60,640 nt of DNA from NCBI GenBank assembly GCA_902524655.1, contig CABZEG010000006.1, forward strand, positions 1 to 60,640, in the 5' to 3' direction. The notes beneath the pieces are model-generated. The model worked only from the letters and a program-made list of their open reading frames with translations. It searched no databases and was not told the origin of the DNA. How positions within the stretch are numbered: position 1 is the first letter of the stretch; the number at the start of each line of letters is the position of its first letter. The position numbers and the translations under genes are program-made. Positions 19,939 to 33,046 of the stretch are shown here, piece by piece. This stretch comes from an uncultured Alphaproteobacteria bacterium (GTDB lineage Bacteria > Pseudomonadota > Alphaproteobacteria > Rhodobacterales > Rhodobacteraceae).

Positions 19939-20228
19939 GTTTCCATCTCCACCTTATTAGCAAAATTAAGATCTAGTTCTGTTAACCCACCTGCATCATG
20001 TGTTGAAAGGGATATATCGACCGTTTTAAATACATTAGTCCAGTTTGGATGGTGGTTAATCTCCTCCGCTATAAATGCGATCCGACACATCCATGAAAAT
20101 GCCTCCTTGAAGTTTTTAAAAACAAAGGTTTTTTGGACGTAGATTTTGTCCTCCGAAAAACTCCATCCTTTTGAAAGCAAATGTTCAAACTTTTCATCTA
20201 TTTCTTTATTACTAAGTTTTCTTGGCAT
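19935..20228 (-). CDS. phhB: Pterin-4a-carbinolamine dehydratase
   Basis: A 97-residue protein with the family motif EEINHHPNW (catalytic His pair, about residues 57-65), the C-terminal STHDAGGLTELD, and an early KGWSF strand. It recycles 4a-hydroxytetrahydropterin and can act as a transcription co-factor in other organisms. No phenylalanine hydroxylase is in this window, as is common in alphaproteobacteria. The start overlaps the end of the upstream acyl/acetyltransferase-like gene by 17 bp. Confidence 0.92.
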   Translation of the reverse strand: MPRKLSNKEIDEKFEHLLSKGWSFSEDKIYVQKTFVFKNFKEAFSWMCRIAFIAEEINHHPNWTNVFKTVDISLSTHDAGGLTELDLNFANKVEMET

Positions 20229-21375
20229 CTATTTTTTCTCCTTTTTTAAATGGGCTGATAAACTGTATTTGTTTGCTGCTATGGCTAACAATTTTTTTCT
20301 CTTCTTTTAAAAAATCATCTAAAGCGTTCATAAAGCCTTTATGTGGAAACCAATGGCTTGAGTATGTTATACACGCTTCGTATCCTCTTGCAATCTTATG
20401 GTCTCCTTGAGCACCAGCCTCTACCCTTTTCAAACCCCGCTCGATAGCGAAATCTATAGCTTTATAGTAACAAAGCTCAAAGTGCATTGCAGGAAAAAAC
20501 TGATTGCACCCCCAATATCTCCCATACAAGCAATCTGATCCTATGAAATTCAAAGCGCCCGCTACATACTGATCATTTTTTTTTGCCAGCACTAGTAGAA
20601 TGTTATCTTTTAAGTTTTGTTTCAGACCCATAAAAAAATTCTTAGTAAGGTAAGGATAACCCCATTTTCTCTGTCCAGTATTTAGATAAAAATGCCAAAA
20701 TGACTCTAGCTCAAGGTCTGTTAGTTGACTTCCAGTTAAAGATTTAATCTCACCACCAAAGTTGCTTGCCTGTTTTCTTTCCTTAATTATATTTTTCCTC
20801 TTGCGGTAGGTTAATGAGCCTAGGAAATCATCAAATGATTTATAGTCTCTATTAAACCAATGATATTGGATGCCTTCTCTTACAAGCAGATTGTTTTTTT
20901 TTGCAATACTAACAAAACTTTTACTACAGAAAGTTATATGTAATGACGAAAGATTATTTTCCTCGACGAGTTTCTTTGCTGATGAAATCATTTCATTAAC
21001 CTTATCTTCGTGTTCACTGTGTACTAATATTCTTTCCCCTGAAACAGGAGTAAATGGTACCGCTGCTTGTAGTTTTGGGTAGTAATTTGCCCCTGATCTC
21101 TCATAGGCATCGGCCCAACTATGATCAAAAACATACTCTCCTTGGGAATGATTTTTTAAAAAACTTACGATTATTCCTACTACGATATCTTTTTCTTTAA
21201 AAACTATATAAAAAGGAATCCATCCGGTTTTAGGTCCTACAGAATTGCTAGTTTCCAAAAGAAAAAAAAAATCATATGAAAGGAAAGGATCACCACCTGC
21301 CCTACTAGAACGGCATGCTTCCCATTCATCTCTTGATATGGACTTTATAGTTGTGCAAATTGCAGTTTCCAACAT
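20212..21375 (-). CDS. DUF482 / GNAT-like protein
   Basis: 387 residues in the COG3146 (DUF482) family, which has two tandem GNAT-like folds related to peptidoglycan-type aminoacyl transferases. Recognisable segments are SRAGGDPFLSYDFFFLLE near the start, FDHSWADAYER, LPVREGIQYHW-type and SLTYRKRKNI in the middle, and HFELCYYKAIDFAIERGLKRVEAGAQGDHK near the end. Substrate unknown. It lies in a minus-strand run RidA-GDPD-DUF482-phhB with small gaps or overlaps, which suggests an operon. Confidence 0.85.
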   Translation of the reverse strand: MLETAICTTIKSISRDEWEACRSSRAGGDPFLSYDFFFLLETSNSVGPKTGWIPFYIVFKEKDIVVGIIVSFLKNHSQGEYVFDHSWADAYERSGANYYPKLQAAVPFTPVSGERILVHSEHEDKVNEMISSAKKLVEENNLSSLHITFCSKSFVSIAKKNNLLVREGIQYHWFNRDYKSFDDFLGSLTYRKRKNIIKERKQASNFGGEIKSLTGSQLTDLELESFWHFYLNTGQRKWGYPYLTKNFFMGLKQNLKDNILLVLAKKNDQYVAGALNFIGSDCLYGRYWGCNQFFPAMHFELCYYKAIDFAIERGLKRVEAGAQGDHKIARGYEACITYSSHWFPHKGFMNALDDFLKEEKKIVSHSSKQIQFISPFKKGEKIDAKKT

Positions 21376-21391
21376 CTTTCCTTTGCAATCT

Positions 21392-22159
21392 TTAGTCTGC
21401 TATATCAGGCTCATAATGTTCAAAGGTGATATTATCTACTAATCCCTTCAAACTCTTCTCGATCTTCCTTGAAGTAATTGTCCAGGATAAAATTGCAATA
21501 TTTAATTTTTTTAACCTTTTAACTCTGATATTTTTAATCCCTTTCCAGTCCTGAGAGATAAAATGGAATTTATTAGCAACTATTTCATTTTCAATTTTGT
21601 TATTTTTAATCTTACTACCAATACTCTCAATTTTTGGAAAACTAGTAGTTAGACCTAAAGGAAACCTTCTAAACAAATTTCTTTTTCTGATATACTTTAT
21701 TAGATCTGAGTTAAAAGACATTAGAGCAACAGGGCCCTTGTAGCTTTCAAGTTTCTCTGCAAGGACCCTTGTGAACATATTCAAGTTTTTTTTAATATAC
21801 TTGGAGTATTTGATTTCTATTAGCACGGGCACACGGCCATTTACTAAATTAAAGACCTCTTCTATCGTGGGCACTTTTTCATTGTTAATTAGCTTCGCTT
21901 TTTTTATGTAACTTAAGTTTTTATTAAAAACAAAGCCTGTTTTTGTTGTAAGCCGACCAAGAAAAAAGTCATGAAAAACGATAATTTTAAAATCCTTAGT
22001 AAAATGTATGTCCATTTCAATTGAGTAGTTTTTCTCAATTGCTAGCCTAAAAGCTTCCAAAGAGTTTTCTGGAATTGTTTCAGAAACTTTCAATGACCTT
22101 GAATGAAAGCCTCGGTGCGCAAAAGGCCTTTCAGTCAAGAAGCTGTGAGGGTTCGTCAA
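21392..22159 (-). CDS. Glycerophosphodiester phosphodiesterase
   Basis: A GDPD-family TIM barrel. The catalytic HRG is in AHRGFHS, the metal-binding Glu-x-Asp in IEMDIHFT, and the second catalytic His in FHDFFLGRLT; PENSLEAF is also typical. It would release glycerol-3-phosphate from glycerophosphodiesters. No signal peptide, so cytoplasmic. It starts 2 bp after the RidA gene ends. Confidence 0.9.
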   Translation of the reverse strand: MTNPHSFLTERPFAHRGFHSRSLKVSETIPENSLEAFRLAIEKNYSIEMDIHFTKDFKIIVFHDFFLGRLTTKTGFVFNKNLSYIKKAKLINNEKVPTIEEVFNLVNGRVPVLIEIKYSKYIKKNLNMFTRVLAEKLESYKGPVALMSFNSDLIKYIRKRNLFRRFPLGLTTSFPKIESIGSKIKNNKIENEIVANKFHFISQDWKGIKNIRVKRLKKLNIAILSWTITSRKIEKSLKGLVDNITFEHYEPDIAD

Positions 22160-22161
22160 GG

Positions 22162-22620
22162 CTAGGATTCTACTTCAAATATTCCATCAATTTCAACCGC
22201 AACTCCAAGTGGTAGATTTGCGCCAACTGCCGTTCGAGCATGCCTTCCTTTTTCACCTAATAATTCAACTAAAAGATCAGACGCTCCGTTGATAACGCTG
22301 GGTTGCTCGGTGAAATCTGGCGCAGAATTTACAAAACCACCAAGCTTCACAACTTTGGTCACTTTATTTAAGTCTCCATTTACCGCACTTTTCAATTGCG
22401 CCAGCAACGAAATGGCGCATTGTCTTGCTGCATCATATCCTTCTTCTACATTAAGATCTTTACCTAAAACTCCTTTAATAAAACCATTTTCATTTTGAGA
22501 CACTTGTCCAGATACAAAAACCAGTTTATCAATCTTTACGTAGGGTATGTAGTTAGCAGCCGGTGGTGGTGCGTCGGGTAATACTATACCTTTGTCGATA
22601 AGTGTTGCATTGATGTCCAT
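22162..22620 (-). CDS. RidA family enamine/imine deaminase
   Basis: 152 residues, a YjgF/YER057c/UK114 protein of the longer alphaproteobacterial type. VFVSGQVSQNENG, the central AARQCAISLLAQL helix and the active-site arginine region GRHARTAVG…LPLGVAVEIDGIFEV are all present. It hydrolyses reactive enamines made by PLP enzymes. First gene of the RidA-GDPD-DUF482-phhB run. Confidence 0.92.
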   Translation of the reverse strand: MDINATLIDKGIVLPDAPPPAANYIPYVKIDKLVFVSGQVSQNENGFIKGVLGKDLNVEEGYDAARQCAISLLAQLKSAVNGDLNKVTKVVKLGGFVNSAPDFTEQPSVINGASDLLVELLGEKGRHARTAVGANLPLGVAVEIDGIFEVES

Positions 22621-22714
22621 TTTTCAATCCTTTCAAAAAAATCAAATGTTTAGGTATACTAATGATAAATATTTATACATAATTCCTTTATCTTTATAAA
22701 CAAAAAGGTATTTT

Positions 22715-23596
22715 ATGAAAAATACAAACATTGAGATTAAAGCTTTTTTCCATGAATCTACAAATACCATTTGCTACGTCGTTAGTGACAAGGAAACAAA
22801 ACGAGCTGCGATAATTGATAGTTGTCTAGACTATGATCATGCAGACGGTAGTTTAGACACAGAACATGCTGATTCTGTGATACAATACATACAAGCAGAA
22901 AACTTAAAACCTACTTGGATCCTCGAAACACATGTACATGCTGACCATTTATCTGCAGCCCCATACTTTAAGGAGAAGTTCGAGGTGCCAGTTGCCATTG
23001 GTAAAAATATAACAAAGGTACAGCATACTTTTGGTGTTATTTATAATACTGAACGAGGTTTTAGAAAAGATGGTTCGCAGTTTGATCACCTTTTTGAAGA
23101 TGGAGAGAAATTTAGTATTGGCAATTTAAGTTGTGAGTATATTTTTACACCAGGTCATACACCAGCGTGTGGTTCTTATAAAATCGAGGATAATATTTTT
23201 GTAGGTGATACACTTTTTATGCATGATTTCGGTACTGCAAGATGCGACTTTCCAGGAGGTGATGCTCGTGATCTCTTTAAGTCAATAAGACGAATTTTAA
23301 ATTACCCTGAAAATACCAATCTTTGGATGTGTCATGACTATTTGACCGATAATCGGAAAAATTATCAGTGGAAATCTACTGTGGAAAAACAGAGAAAGTT
23401 AAACCCTCATGTAAAAGACGGTATAAATGAAGAAGAGTTTGTAAAAATAAGAGAAGAGAAAGACTCGCGTCTTGGGGCACCTAAACTTATAGTGCCATCG
23501 ATACAAGTAAACATGCGCGCAGGAGAAATGCCTCCACCAGAACGTAACGGAGTTTCATACCTGAAGGTTCCCGTAAAGTTTAAAAAGGAAGAATAA
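22715..23596 (+). CDS. Metallo-beta-lactamase-fold hydrolase (Blh / persulfide-dioxygenase-like)
   Basis: 293 residues with the zinc-binding THVHADHLSAAPYF, PGHTPACGSY and GDTLFM motifs and the late MCHDYL. The order and extra C-terminal region place it with 'beta-lactamase hydrolase-like' and ETHE1-type persulfide dioxygenases, which act in sulphide/glutathione persulfide oxidation. No rhodanese domain or sulphide:quinone reductase is adjacent, so the substrate is uncertain. Strong AAAAAGG upstream of the ATG. Confidence 0.85.
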   Translation: MKNTNIEIKAFFHESTNTICYVVSDKETKRAAIIDSCLDYDHADGSLDTEHADSVIQYIQAENLKPTWILETHVHADHLSAAPYFKEKFEVPVAIGKNITKVQHTFGVIYNTERGFRKDGSQFDHLFEDGEKFSIGNLSCEYIFTPGHTPACGSYKIEDNIFVGDTLFMHDFGTARCDFPGGDARDLFKSIRRILNYPENTNLWMCHDYLTDNRKNYQWKSTVEKQRKLNPHVKDGINEEEFVKIREEKDSRLGAPKLIVPSIQVNMRAGEMPPPERNGVSYLKVPVKFKKEE

Positions 23597-23622
23597 ACTC
23601 AAATCGTATATAAGTTACTCCT

Positions 23623-24228
23623 ATGCACATTTCATTAAAATTTTTTTTCGCCTGTTTTTTACTTCTGTTAATCTCGCTCACTTTTCAAAAATTATATGCT
23701 GACAGAATGGTTGAGTCTCAGAAGTTGGTTAAAAGTCTTTATTCAGACTTGGTTAGTATATCAATGAAAGAGCTAACAATTGATCAGCAAAAAAATGAGC
23801 TCAACAATCTATTTCAAAAATATGTTGATATTCCCATTATCGCAAGAGCAGTTTTGGGGAAAAGTTGGCGTGGAGCTGACTCGGATCAGAGGAAGCGATT
23901 TATTCATGCATTCAAAACATATGTTTCTAATAAGTATGGAAGACAATTTTCAGAATTTAGGGGTACAAAACTCGAAATAATAAAGAGCCGAGATACACTT
24001 ACAAAAGCAGGTGTACTTGTATCTACAATAGTTGTTCTACCAGGCAATCCCTCGATGAAAGTAGTATGGCAAGTATCAGATGGTAGTGGGTCTTTAAAGT
24101 TAATCGATTTAAGGGTAGAGGGGGTATCGATGCTTTCAACTGAGAGGCAGGAAATCAGATCAAAATTAAAGAAATTTAATGGATCGTTGGATAATCTTAT
24201 TCTTGGAATTTCCCAGGTAAAACCCTAG
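23623..24228 (+). CDS. MlaC/Ttg2D-family periplasmic phospholipid carrier-like protein
   Basis: 201 residues with a signal peptide (residues 1-26, LLLLISLTFQKLYA). The mature part fits MlaC: FQKYVDIPIIARAVLGKSWR, DQRKRFIHAFKTYVSNKYG and the late KLIDLRVEGVSMLSTERQEI. MlaC ferries phospholipids between outer and inner membranes. The other mla genes are not adjacent, which is common in Rhodobacterales. The 3' end overlaps the convergent PBP gene by 4 bp. Confidence 0.88.
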   Translation: MHISLKFFFACFLLLLISLTFQKLYADRMVESQKLVKSLYSDLVSISMKELTIDQQKNELNNLFQKYVDIPIIARAVLGKSWRGADSDQRKRFIHAFKTYVSNKYGRQFSEFRGTKLEIIKSRDTLTKAGVLVSTIVVLPGNPSMKVVWQVSDGSGSLKLIDLRVEGVSMLSTERQEIRSKLKKFNGSLDNLILGISQVKP

Positions 24229-26240
24229 TTACCCCACAAAAGAGCCCTTATCAAGCCGCCAATAAGAGAGGAATTTTTTTGTTTACTATCTAATTCATCT
24301 TGAGATTGAAACAGAAATTTTGTTGCCGTTTCATCATATACTCTTAATGTATCAAACTGATTGGGTGAAACCATCGCTATTTTCTTTTTAAAAACAATAT
24401 CAGAGCTTATCTTTGTCATTATACTTGAAAATATCTTTGCTGGCAGACCACCCCCATTTACGTTTTTTAATGGTCTATTATCGTCATTTCCTATCCATAC
24501 ACCAATTACGTAATTGCTAGAGAAGCCAACAAACCATGCATCTCTGAAGGACTGACTGGTACCAGTTTTCCCAGCTATTTGCCAATCTGAGACGGATGCA
24601 TTCTTACCTGTTCCGGTTTCTACACTTGAAAACATAAGATATTTTAGCGCTTGTGCGGCAAGCTTTGAAAAAACTTGAAACCCTTGCTCAGATCCTTCCC
24701 TGATAATTACTTCATCAGTTTCTTTTATTCTTAGGTCTCTCCACCCTTTGGAGTTAATTTTTTTCCCATTATTAAGAATACTTGCGTATGCAGTAGTAAG
24801 TTCTAATAAGCTTACCTCAGAGGATCCTAAAGCCACAGATGGTTCACTAGGTATAGCAGTGTTTATGCCCAACTCTTTGGCTAAAGTTTTTACTCTATTT
24901 ATACCAATTTGACTTCCTAATTTTACCGCAACTGTATTAATAGATTTTGAAAAGGCTTCTTCTACAGTAACTGGTCCGAGATAACTATTATTATAGTTTT
25001 TAGGGGTATATTCTTTGTATTTGTTTTTACCAAACATAATCGTCACGGGTTCATCACTGATCACTGTATTGGGGGATAGACCAAGATCAAGAGCAGCCCC
25101 ATAAACGAACGGCTTGAAAGCTGATCCAGGTTGCCGTTTTGCCTGATATGCTCTATTGAATTGTCCTGGTATTTTTTCAGAAGGCCTTCCGCCACTCATT
25201 GCTCTTACGCGCCCTTCTGCTGACATAACCACAACAGCAATTTGTGCTTTAGATCCTGACATGATCTCAGTCTTCAAAAAAGAATATATAGTGTCATCAA
25301 CAGCATTCTGAATTTTTGGATCAAAGAACGTTCTTATTATAATATCTTCTTTGCTTTGTTTTGTTATTTCTTGAGGAGCATCCTGCATTACCCAATCAGC
25401 ATAATAAGATCCAACATTATTTATACTATTCTTTTCAATTTTTGGAAGAGATCGTGCAGCTTTCTCGAAATCAGCTATGGATATAGATTTTTGGTCTTTC
25501 ATTATCTTTAAAACTGTAAGTGCTCGAGCATGTGAAAGATCTTTATTGTTTATCGGTGAATACCGAGTTGGGGCTTTCAATAGACCAGCTAAGAGTGCAG
25601 CTTCACCCATTGAAAGCTTAGAGGATTGTTTATTAAAATAACGCTCTGATGCAGCTTCAAATCCATATGCCCCAGATCCTAAATATACTCTATTCAAATA
25701 AATAGATAGTATTTCTTCTTTAGAGTATGCATACTCCAAAGCTAGAGCAAAGGGAATTTCAAGTAGTTTTCTGGAAATAGTCGATCTTCTACAATGCTTT
25801 TGACTATTCGTGTCACCTTGCAAAAGACAAAGTATTTTTGCTACCTGCTGAGTAATAGTTGAACCCCCATGACCAGAAAATGGGCCCCTCCCCTCTCTCA
25901 AATTTATTCTTATTGCACCCAAAATACCTCTTATTGAGACACCATAATGGGAGTAGAACGTTCGGTCCTCTACAGATATTATTGCATCATGAAGAAATCG
26001 GTTCAAATCTTTTGATTTCAAAATACCACCAAATTGATTACCACGCCAAGCAAACACATCGTCCTTTCTGTCAAGAAGTGTTACCGAACCTCTTTTTCTA
26101 TCATCCAAAAGTTCAGCGATTGGTGGTAGCTTATTTACAAAGTTTGCAACGGCTATCAAAAGAATTATAGCACCTATTGTAGTCACATTCAAAGCCAACC
26201 AAATAAAATACTTTAATGTTTTTCTTAAAATTGTATGCAT
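24225..26240 (-). CDS. Class A penicillin-binding protein (PBP1 type)
   Basis: A bifunctional peptidoglycan glycosyltransferase/transpeptidase of 671 residues. It has an N-terminal membrane anchor (about 12-30) and a GT51 domain with catalytic EDRTFYSHYG and GGSTITQQ. The transpeptidase domain has SxxK in PGSAFKPF (about residue 372), an SxN (SINTV) and KTGTS (about 560). A Cys pair in the insert ILCLLQGDTNSQKHC is unusual. It builds septal or side-wall peptidoglycan in the periplasm. Confidence 0.93.
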   Translation of the reverse strand: MHTILRKTLKYFIWLALNVTTIGAIILLIAVANFVNKLPPIAELLDDRKRGSVTLLDRKDDVFAWRGNQFGGILKSKDLNRFLHDAIISVEDRTFYSHYGVSIRGILGAIRINLREGRGPFSGHGGSTITQQVAKILCLLQGDTNSQKHCRRSTISRKLLEIPFALALEYAYSKEEILSIYLNRVYLGSGAYGFEAASERYFNKQSSKLSMGEAALLAGLLKAPTRYSPINNKDLSHARALTVLKIMKDQKSISIADFEKAARSLPKIEKNSINNVGSYYADWVMQDAPQEITKQSKEDIIIRTFFDPKIQNAVDDTIYSFLKTEIMSGSKAQIAVVVMSAEGRVRAMSGGRPSEKIPGQFNRAYQAKRQPGSAFKPFVYGAALDLGLSPNTVISDEPVTIMFGKNKYKEYTPKNYNNSYLGPVTVEEAFSKSINTVAVKLGSQIGINRVKTLAKELGINTAIPSEPSVALGSSEVSLLELTTAYASILNNGKKINSKGWRDLRIKETDEVIIREGSEQGFQVFSKLAAQALKYLMFSSVETGTGKNASVSDWQIAGKTGTSQSFRDAWFVGFSSNYVIGVWIGNDDNRPLKNVNGGGLPAKIFSSIMTKISSDIVFKKKIAMVSPNQFDTLRVYDETATKFLFQSQDELDSKQKNSSLIGGLIRALLWGN

Positions 26241-26328
26241 GACTACTTCAAAATTTTTTCTAACAACAATTTACCCGTGAATAAATCTTTGTAAACCCAT
26301 GAAGATTAAACCGAAAAGGTTCTTTTTG

Positions 26329-26371
26329 TGCCTAAAATTTAACCAAATACTATTTATTGCCTAAAATTTAA
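26329..26371. repeat. Pair of 14-bp direct repeats upstream of glnK
   Basis: TGCCTAAAATTTAA occurs exactly at 26329-26342 and 26358-26371, with starts 29 bp apart (close to three helical turns), in the gap between the divergent PBP gene and glnK-amtB. It does not match the NtrC or sigma-54 consensus. Likely an operator for some regulator, by position only. Confidence 0.4.
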
Positions 26372-26381
26372 ACAATATTAA

Positions 26382-26825
<444 letters not shown>

Positions 26826-26851
26826 CCCTATTATTAAAGAAAGAGAAAGTA

Positions 26852-28168
26852 ATGTCTAAATTTTTATTTTTGAGCACTGCTGTGCTAGGTCTGTCTTCGA
26901 CAACAGCTTTCGCAGATGGACACACCCAAGACTACAGCGAGTCTGGGTATTTCATATTTAACACGCTGCTTTTCCTTATCGGCGGTTTTTTAGTGATGTG
27001 GATGGCCGCTGGCTTTGCGATGTTGGAAACTGGTTTGGTAAGATCAAAGAATGCTTCAACACAACTTCTTAAAAATGTTGCACTATTCTCTCTTGCTTCA
27101 ATCGCATATTTTATAGTTGGATTTAACCTGATGTACCCTGGAGATGGTTGGATTATTAACGGCTGGATGGGCGGATTTTCTTTGACCGGTTTGGAGCCCG
27201 CAGGAGTGGGCTCTGACGGTGTCGACTTGACTTATGCTTCCGTTGGGTCCGACTTCTTCTTTCAATTGATGTTCTGTGCAGCGACCGCATCAATCGTATC
27301 CGGTACAGTGGCGGAACGTGTGAAGTTATGGCCATTTTTAATCTTTACGGTAGTACTTACAGGTATTTTTTATCCAATAAGTGCTTCTTGGCAATGGGGT
27401 GGTGGATGGCTATCAGAAGCTGGTTTCTCAGATTTTGCTGGATCAACAGTGGTTCACGCGACTGGTGCAGCAGCAGCTTTGGCCGGTGCTATGGTGATTG
27501 GAGCAAGGCATGGAAGATATAAAGACGATGGATCTGTTGTACCAATGCCTGGCTCAAATTTACCACTTGCCACGCTGGGTATGTTTATTCTTTGGCTTGG
27601 CTGGTTTGGATTTAACGGTGGATCTCAGCTTGCTATGGGTACAATCGGGGATGTGGCTGATGTATCAAGAATATTCGCAAACACCAATACAGCGGCGGCT
27701 GGCGGTGCTGTTGCTGCATTGATATTAACACAAATAATGTATGGCAAAGCAGATTTGACAATGGTGCTCAATGGTGCATTGGCAGGTCTAGTATCTATAA
27801 CAGCAGAACCTCTTATGCCCTCACTGGGATTAGCCACAATCATTGGAGCCATCGGTGGAATAATAATTGTGTTTTCAGTTCCTTTATTGGATAGGTTAAA
27901 AATCGACGATGTAGTGGGTGCGATATCTGTACACGGTATAGCGGGAATATGGGGAACTCTAGCTGTTGTGCTTTCTAACTCAGATGCATCTTTCGGTACT
28001 CAATTACTTGGTACAGTGTCTATTTGTGTATTTACTTTTGTTGTTTCGTACATTGCATGGCTTGTATTAGACATGATACTGGGAGCGAAGGTAAGTGAAG
28101 AAAGTGAAATAGACGGTCTTGACAAGACTGAGCTAGGTATTGAAGCCTACCCAGATTTTTCCAAATAA
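26852..28168 (+). CDS. amtB: Ammonium transporter AmtB
   Basis: 438 residues with a signal peptide (…TTAFADGH), then eleven membrane spans. Conserved pieces are MWMAAGFAMLETGLVRSKN, twin-histidine pore residues in STVVHATGA and ISVHGIAGIWG, and LWLGWFGFNGGS. It imports ammonium across the inner membrane under GlnK control. Ends in a strong terminator. Confidence 0.96.
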   Translation: MSKFLFLSTAVLGLSSTTAFADGHTQDYSESGYFIFNTLLFLIGGFLVMWMAAGFAMLETGLVRSKNASTQLLKNVALFSLASIAYFIVGFNLMYPGDGWIINGWMGGFSLTGLEPAGVGSDGVDLTYASVGSDFFFQLMFCAATASIVSGTVAERVKLWPFLIFTVVLTGIFYPISASWQWGGGWLSEAGFSDFAGSTVVHATGAAAALAGAMVIGARHGRYKDDGSVVPMPGSNLPLATLGMFILWLGWFGFNGGSQLAMGTIGDVADVSRIFANTNTAAAGGAVAALILTQIMYGKADLTMVLNGALAGLVSITAEPLMPSLGLATIIGAIGGIIIVFSVPLLDRLKIDDVVGAISVHGIAGIWGTLAVVLSNSDASFGTQLLGTVSICVFTFVVSYIAWLVLDMILGAKVSEESEIDGLDKTELGIEAYPDFSK

Positions 28169-28193
28169 CCTGTTTATACTATTTCTCCTCCTA

Positions 28194-28227
28194 AACCCAC
28201 TCATTTTTAATGAGTGGGTTTTTTTTT
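28194..28227 (+). terminator. Intrinsic terminator after glnK-amtB
   Basis: A perfect 12-bp stem (AACCCACTCATT / AATGAGTGGGTT) with a 3-nt loop is followed by a run of T residues. It lies 26 bp past the amtB stop. Confidence 0.95.
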
Positions 28228-28295
28228 ATATTATTTGATTTTTAGTTAAAAAGATGTTTTGATTCCTTATAATCAATACAACTTAAGGGTACAAC

Positions 28296-28586
28296 ATGAC
28301 ACAAAAACCGATGACTAAGGCACAGCTTGTATCGGCGTTAGCAGACGCGACAGGTTCTGATAAGGCCTCTTCAAATAGAATGCTAGATGCTTTATCAGGT
28401 ATTATTACTAAAGAAGTAGCTGCTGGAGGCGCAGTAACAGTTCCGAATGTTGGAAAATTTTTTTGCAGAGCCAGACCTGAAAGAATGGTAAGAAATCCTG
28501 CCACAGGCCAGCAAATGAAAAAACCGGCTGATAGGGTAGTAAAAGTTACTATTGCAAAAGCTCTGAAAGACGTAATCAACTCTTAA
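28296..28586 (+). CDS. hup: HU family DNA-binding protein
   Basis: 96 residues, nucleoid-associated. It has the HU fold with an N-terminal helix pair (KAQLVSALADATGSDKASSNRMLDALSGII), VTVPNVGKFFCRARPERMVRNPATG in place of the usual beta arm with its intercalating Asn-Pro, and the final KVTIAKALKDVI. A cysteine at FFCRA is less usual. Sits between the amtB terminator and the permease gene. Confidence 0.93.
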   Translation: MTQKPMTKAQLVSALADATGSDKASSNRMLDALSGIITKEVAAGGAVTVPNVGKFFCRARPERMVRNPATGQQMKKPADRVVKVTIAKALKDVINS

Positions 28587-28611
28587 AAAATCTGTAAAAA
28601 AAACAGTTTAG

Positions 28612-31958
<3,347 letters not shown>

Positions 31959-32014
31959 TTAAAAATACTATGTTCTTATTTATAAATTTTCTAAAATAAG
32001 GGAGCCTGGAATTG

Positions 32015-33046
32015 ATGGAAAAGCAAGTTGTAGACCTAATCGGAAATACACCTCTTATAAAACTAAAAAAGGCGTCAGAGGAGACTGGGTGTAATATTTT
32101 TGGGAAGGCGGAATTTTTAAATCCGGGACAATCAGTTAAAGACAGAGCTGCCTTGGAAATAGTAAAAAAAGCAATCGCCTCAGAACAAATCGGTCCCGGT
32201 GGTTCAATAGTTGAAGGGACAGCAGGGAACACTGGAATCGGTATTTCTCTCGTGGCTAGTTTCTATGGCTTAAGATCAGTTATAGTTATTCCAAAAACAC
32301 AGACAGAAGAAAAAAAAGAAGCTCTGAGGATGCTAGGTGCTAAGTTGATTGAGGTACCCGCAAAGCCATACAGCGACCCTAACAACTATATTAGATATTC
32401 AGAGCGACTAGCTTTAGAATTAAATAAAGTTTCAAAGGCGGGGGCTTTTTGGGCAAATCAATTTGATAACGTGAATAATAGGCAAGCACATATCGAGAAT
32501 ACCAGTCAGGAAATATGGGAACAAACAAATGGTAGGATTGATGGTTTTATCTGTTCTGTTGGAACCGGAGGAACTTTAGCAGGTGTTAGTATTGGATTAA
32601 AAAAGAGAAACAACAGCATTAAAATTGGATTAGCTGACCCTGATGGGTCAGCCCTTTTCAAATATTATAATGAGGGAAAATTAAAATCAGAAGGCTCCTC
32701 CATTACTGAGGGTATTGGTCAAGGACGTATTACAAGAAATCTTGAAGGCCTTAAACCTGACTTCAGCTATAATGTTAAAGATGATGAAGCGCTTAACATC
32801 ATTTATTCTCTTATAATTGAAGAGGGTCTGAGCCTAGGTACATCATCTGGGATAAACATATGTGGCGCGATTAAAATGGCAAAAGAGCTTGGGCCTGGCC
32901 ATAACATTGTTACAATACTTTGCGATCACAGCCAGAGGTATAAATCCAAACTTTTTAATATTGATTATCTCAAAGAGAATAATTTACCTATTCCTGTTTG
33001 GTTTAAAAACGAAAATCATGACTTGCCAAACGTATTAATAAAATAA
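32015..33046 (+). CDS. cysK: Cysteine synthase A
   Basis: A PLP enzyme making cysteine from O-acetylserine and sulphide. The PLP lysine is in GQSVKDRAA (about residue 44). The phosphate/substrate loop is GTAGNTG (Ala where CysK usually has Ser), and the family GTGGTLAGVS and EGIGQGRI segments are present. 343 residues from ATG 32015 (a TTG directly before it is the alternative), with AAGGGAGCC upstream. The 3' end overlaps the convergent TauE-type gene by 31 bp, an unusually long convergent overlap. Confidence 0.95.
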   Translation: MEKQVVDLIGNTPLIKLKKASEETGCNIFGKAEFLNPGQSVKDRAALEIVKKAIASEQIGPGGSIVEGTAGNTGIGISLVASFYGLRSVIVIPKTQTEEKKEALRMLGAKLIEVPAKPYSDPNNYIRYSERLALELNKVSKAGAFWANQFDNVNNRQAHIENTSQEIWEQTNGRIDGFICSVGTGGTLAGVSIGLKKRNNSIKIGLADPDGSALFKYYNEGKLKSEGSSITEGIGQGRITRNLEGLKPDFSYNVKDDEALNIIYSLIIEEGLSLGTSSGINICGAIKMAKELGPGHNIVTILCDHSQRYKSKLFNIDYLKENNLPIPVWFKNENHDLPNVLIK

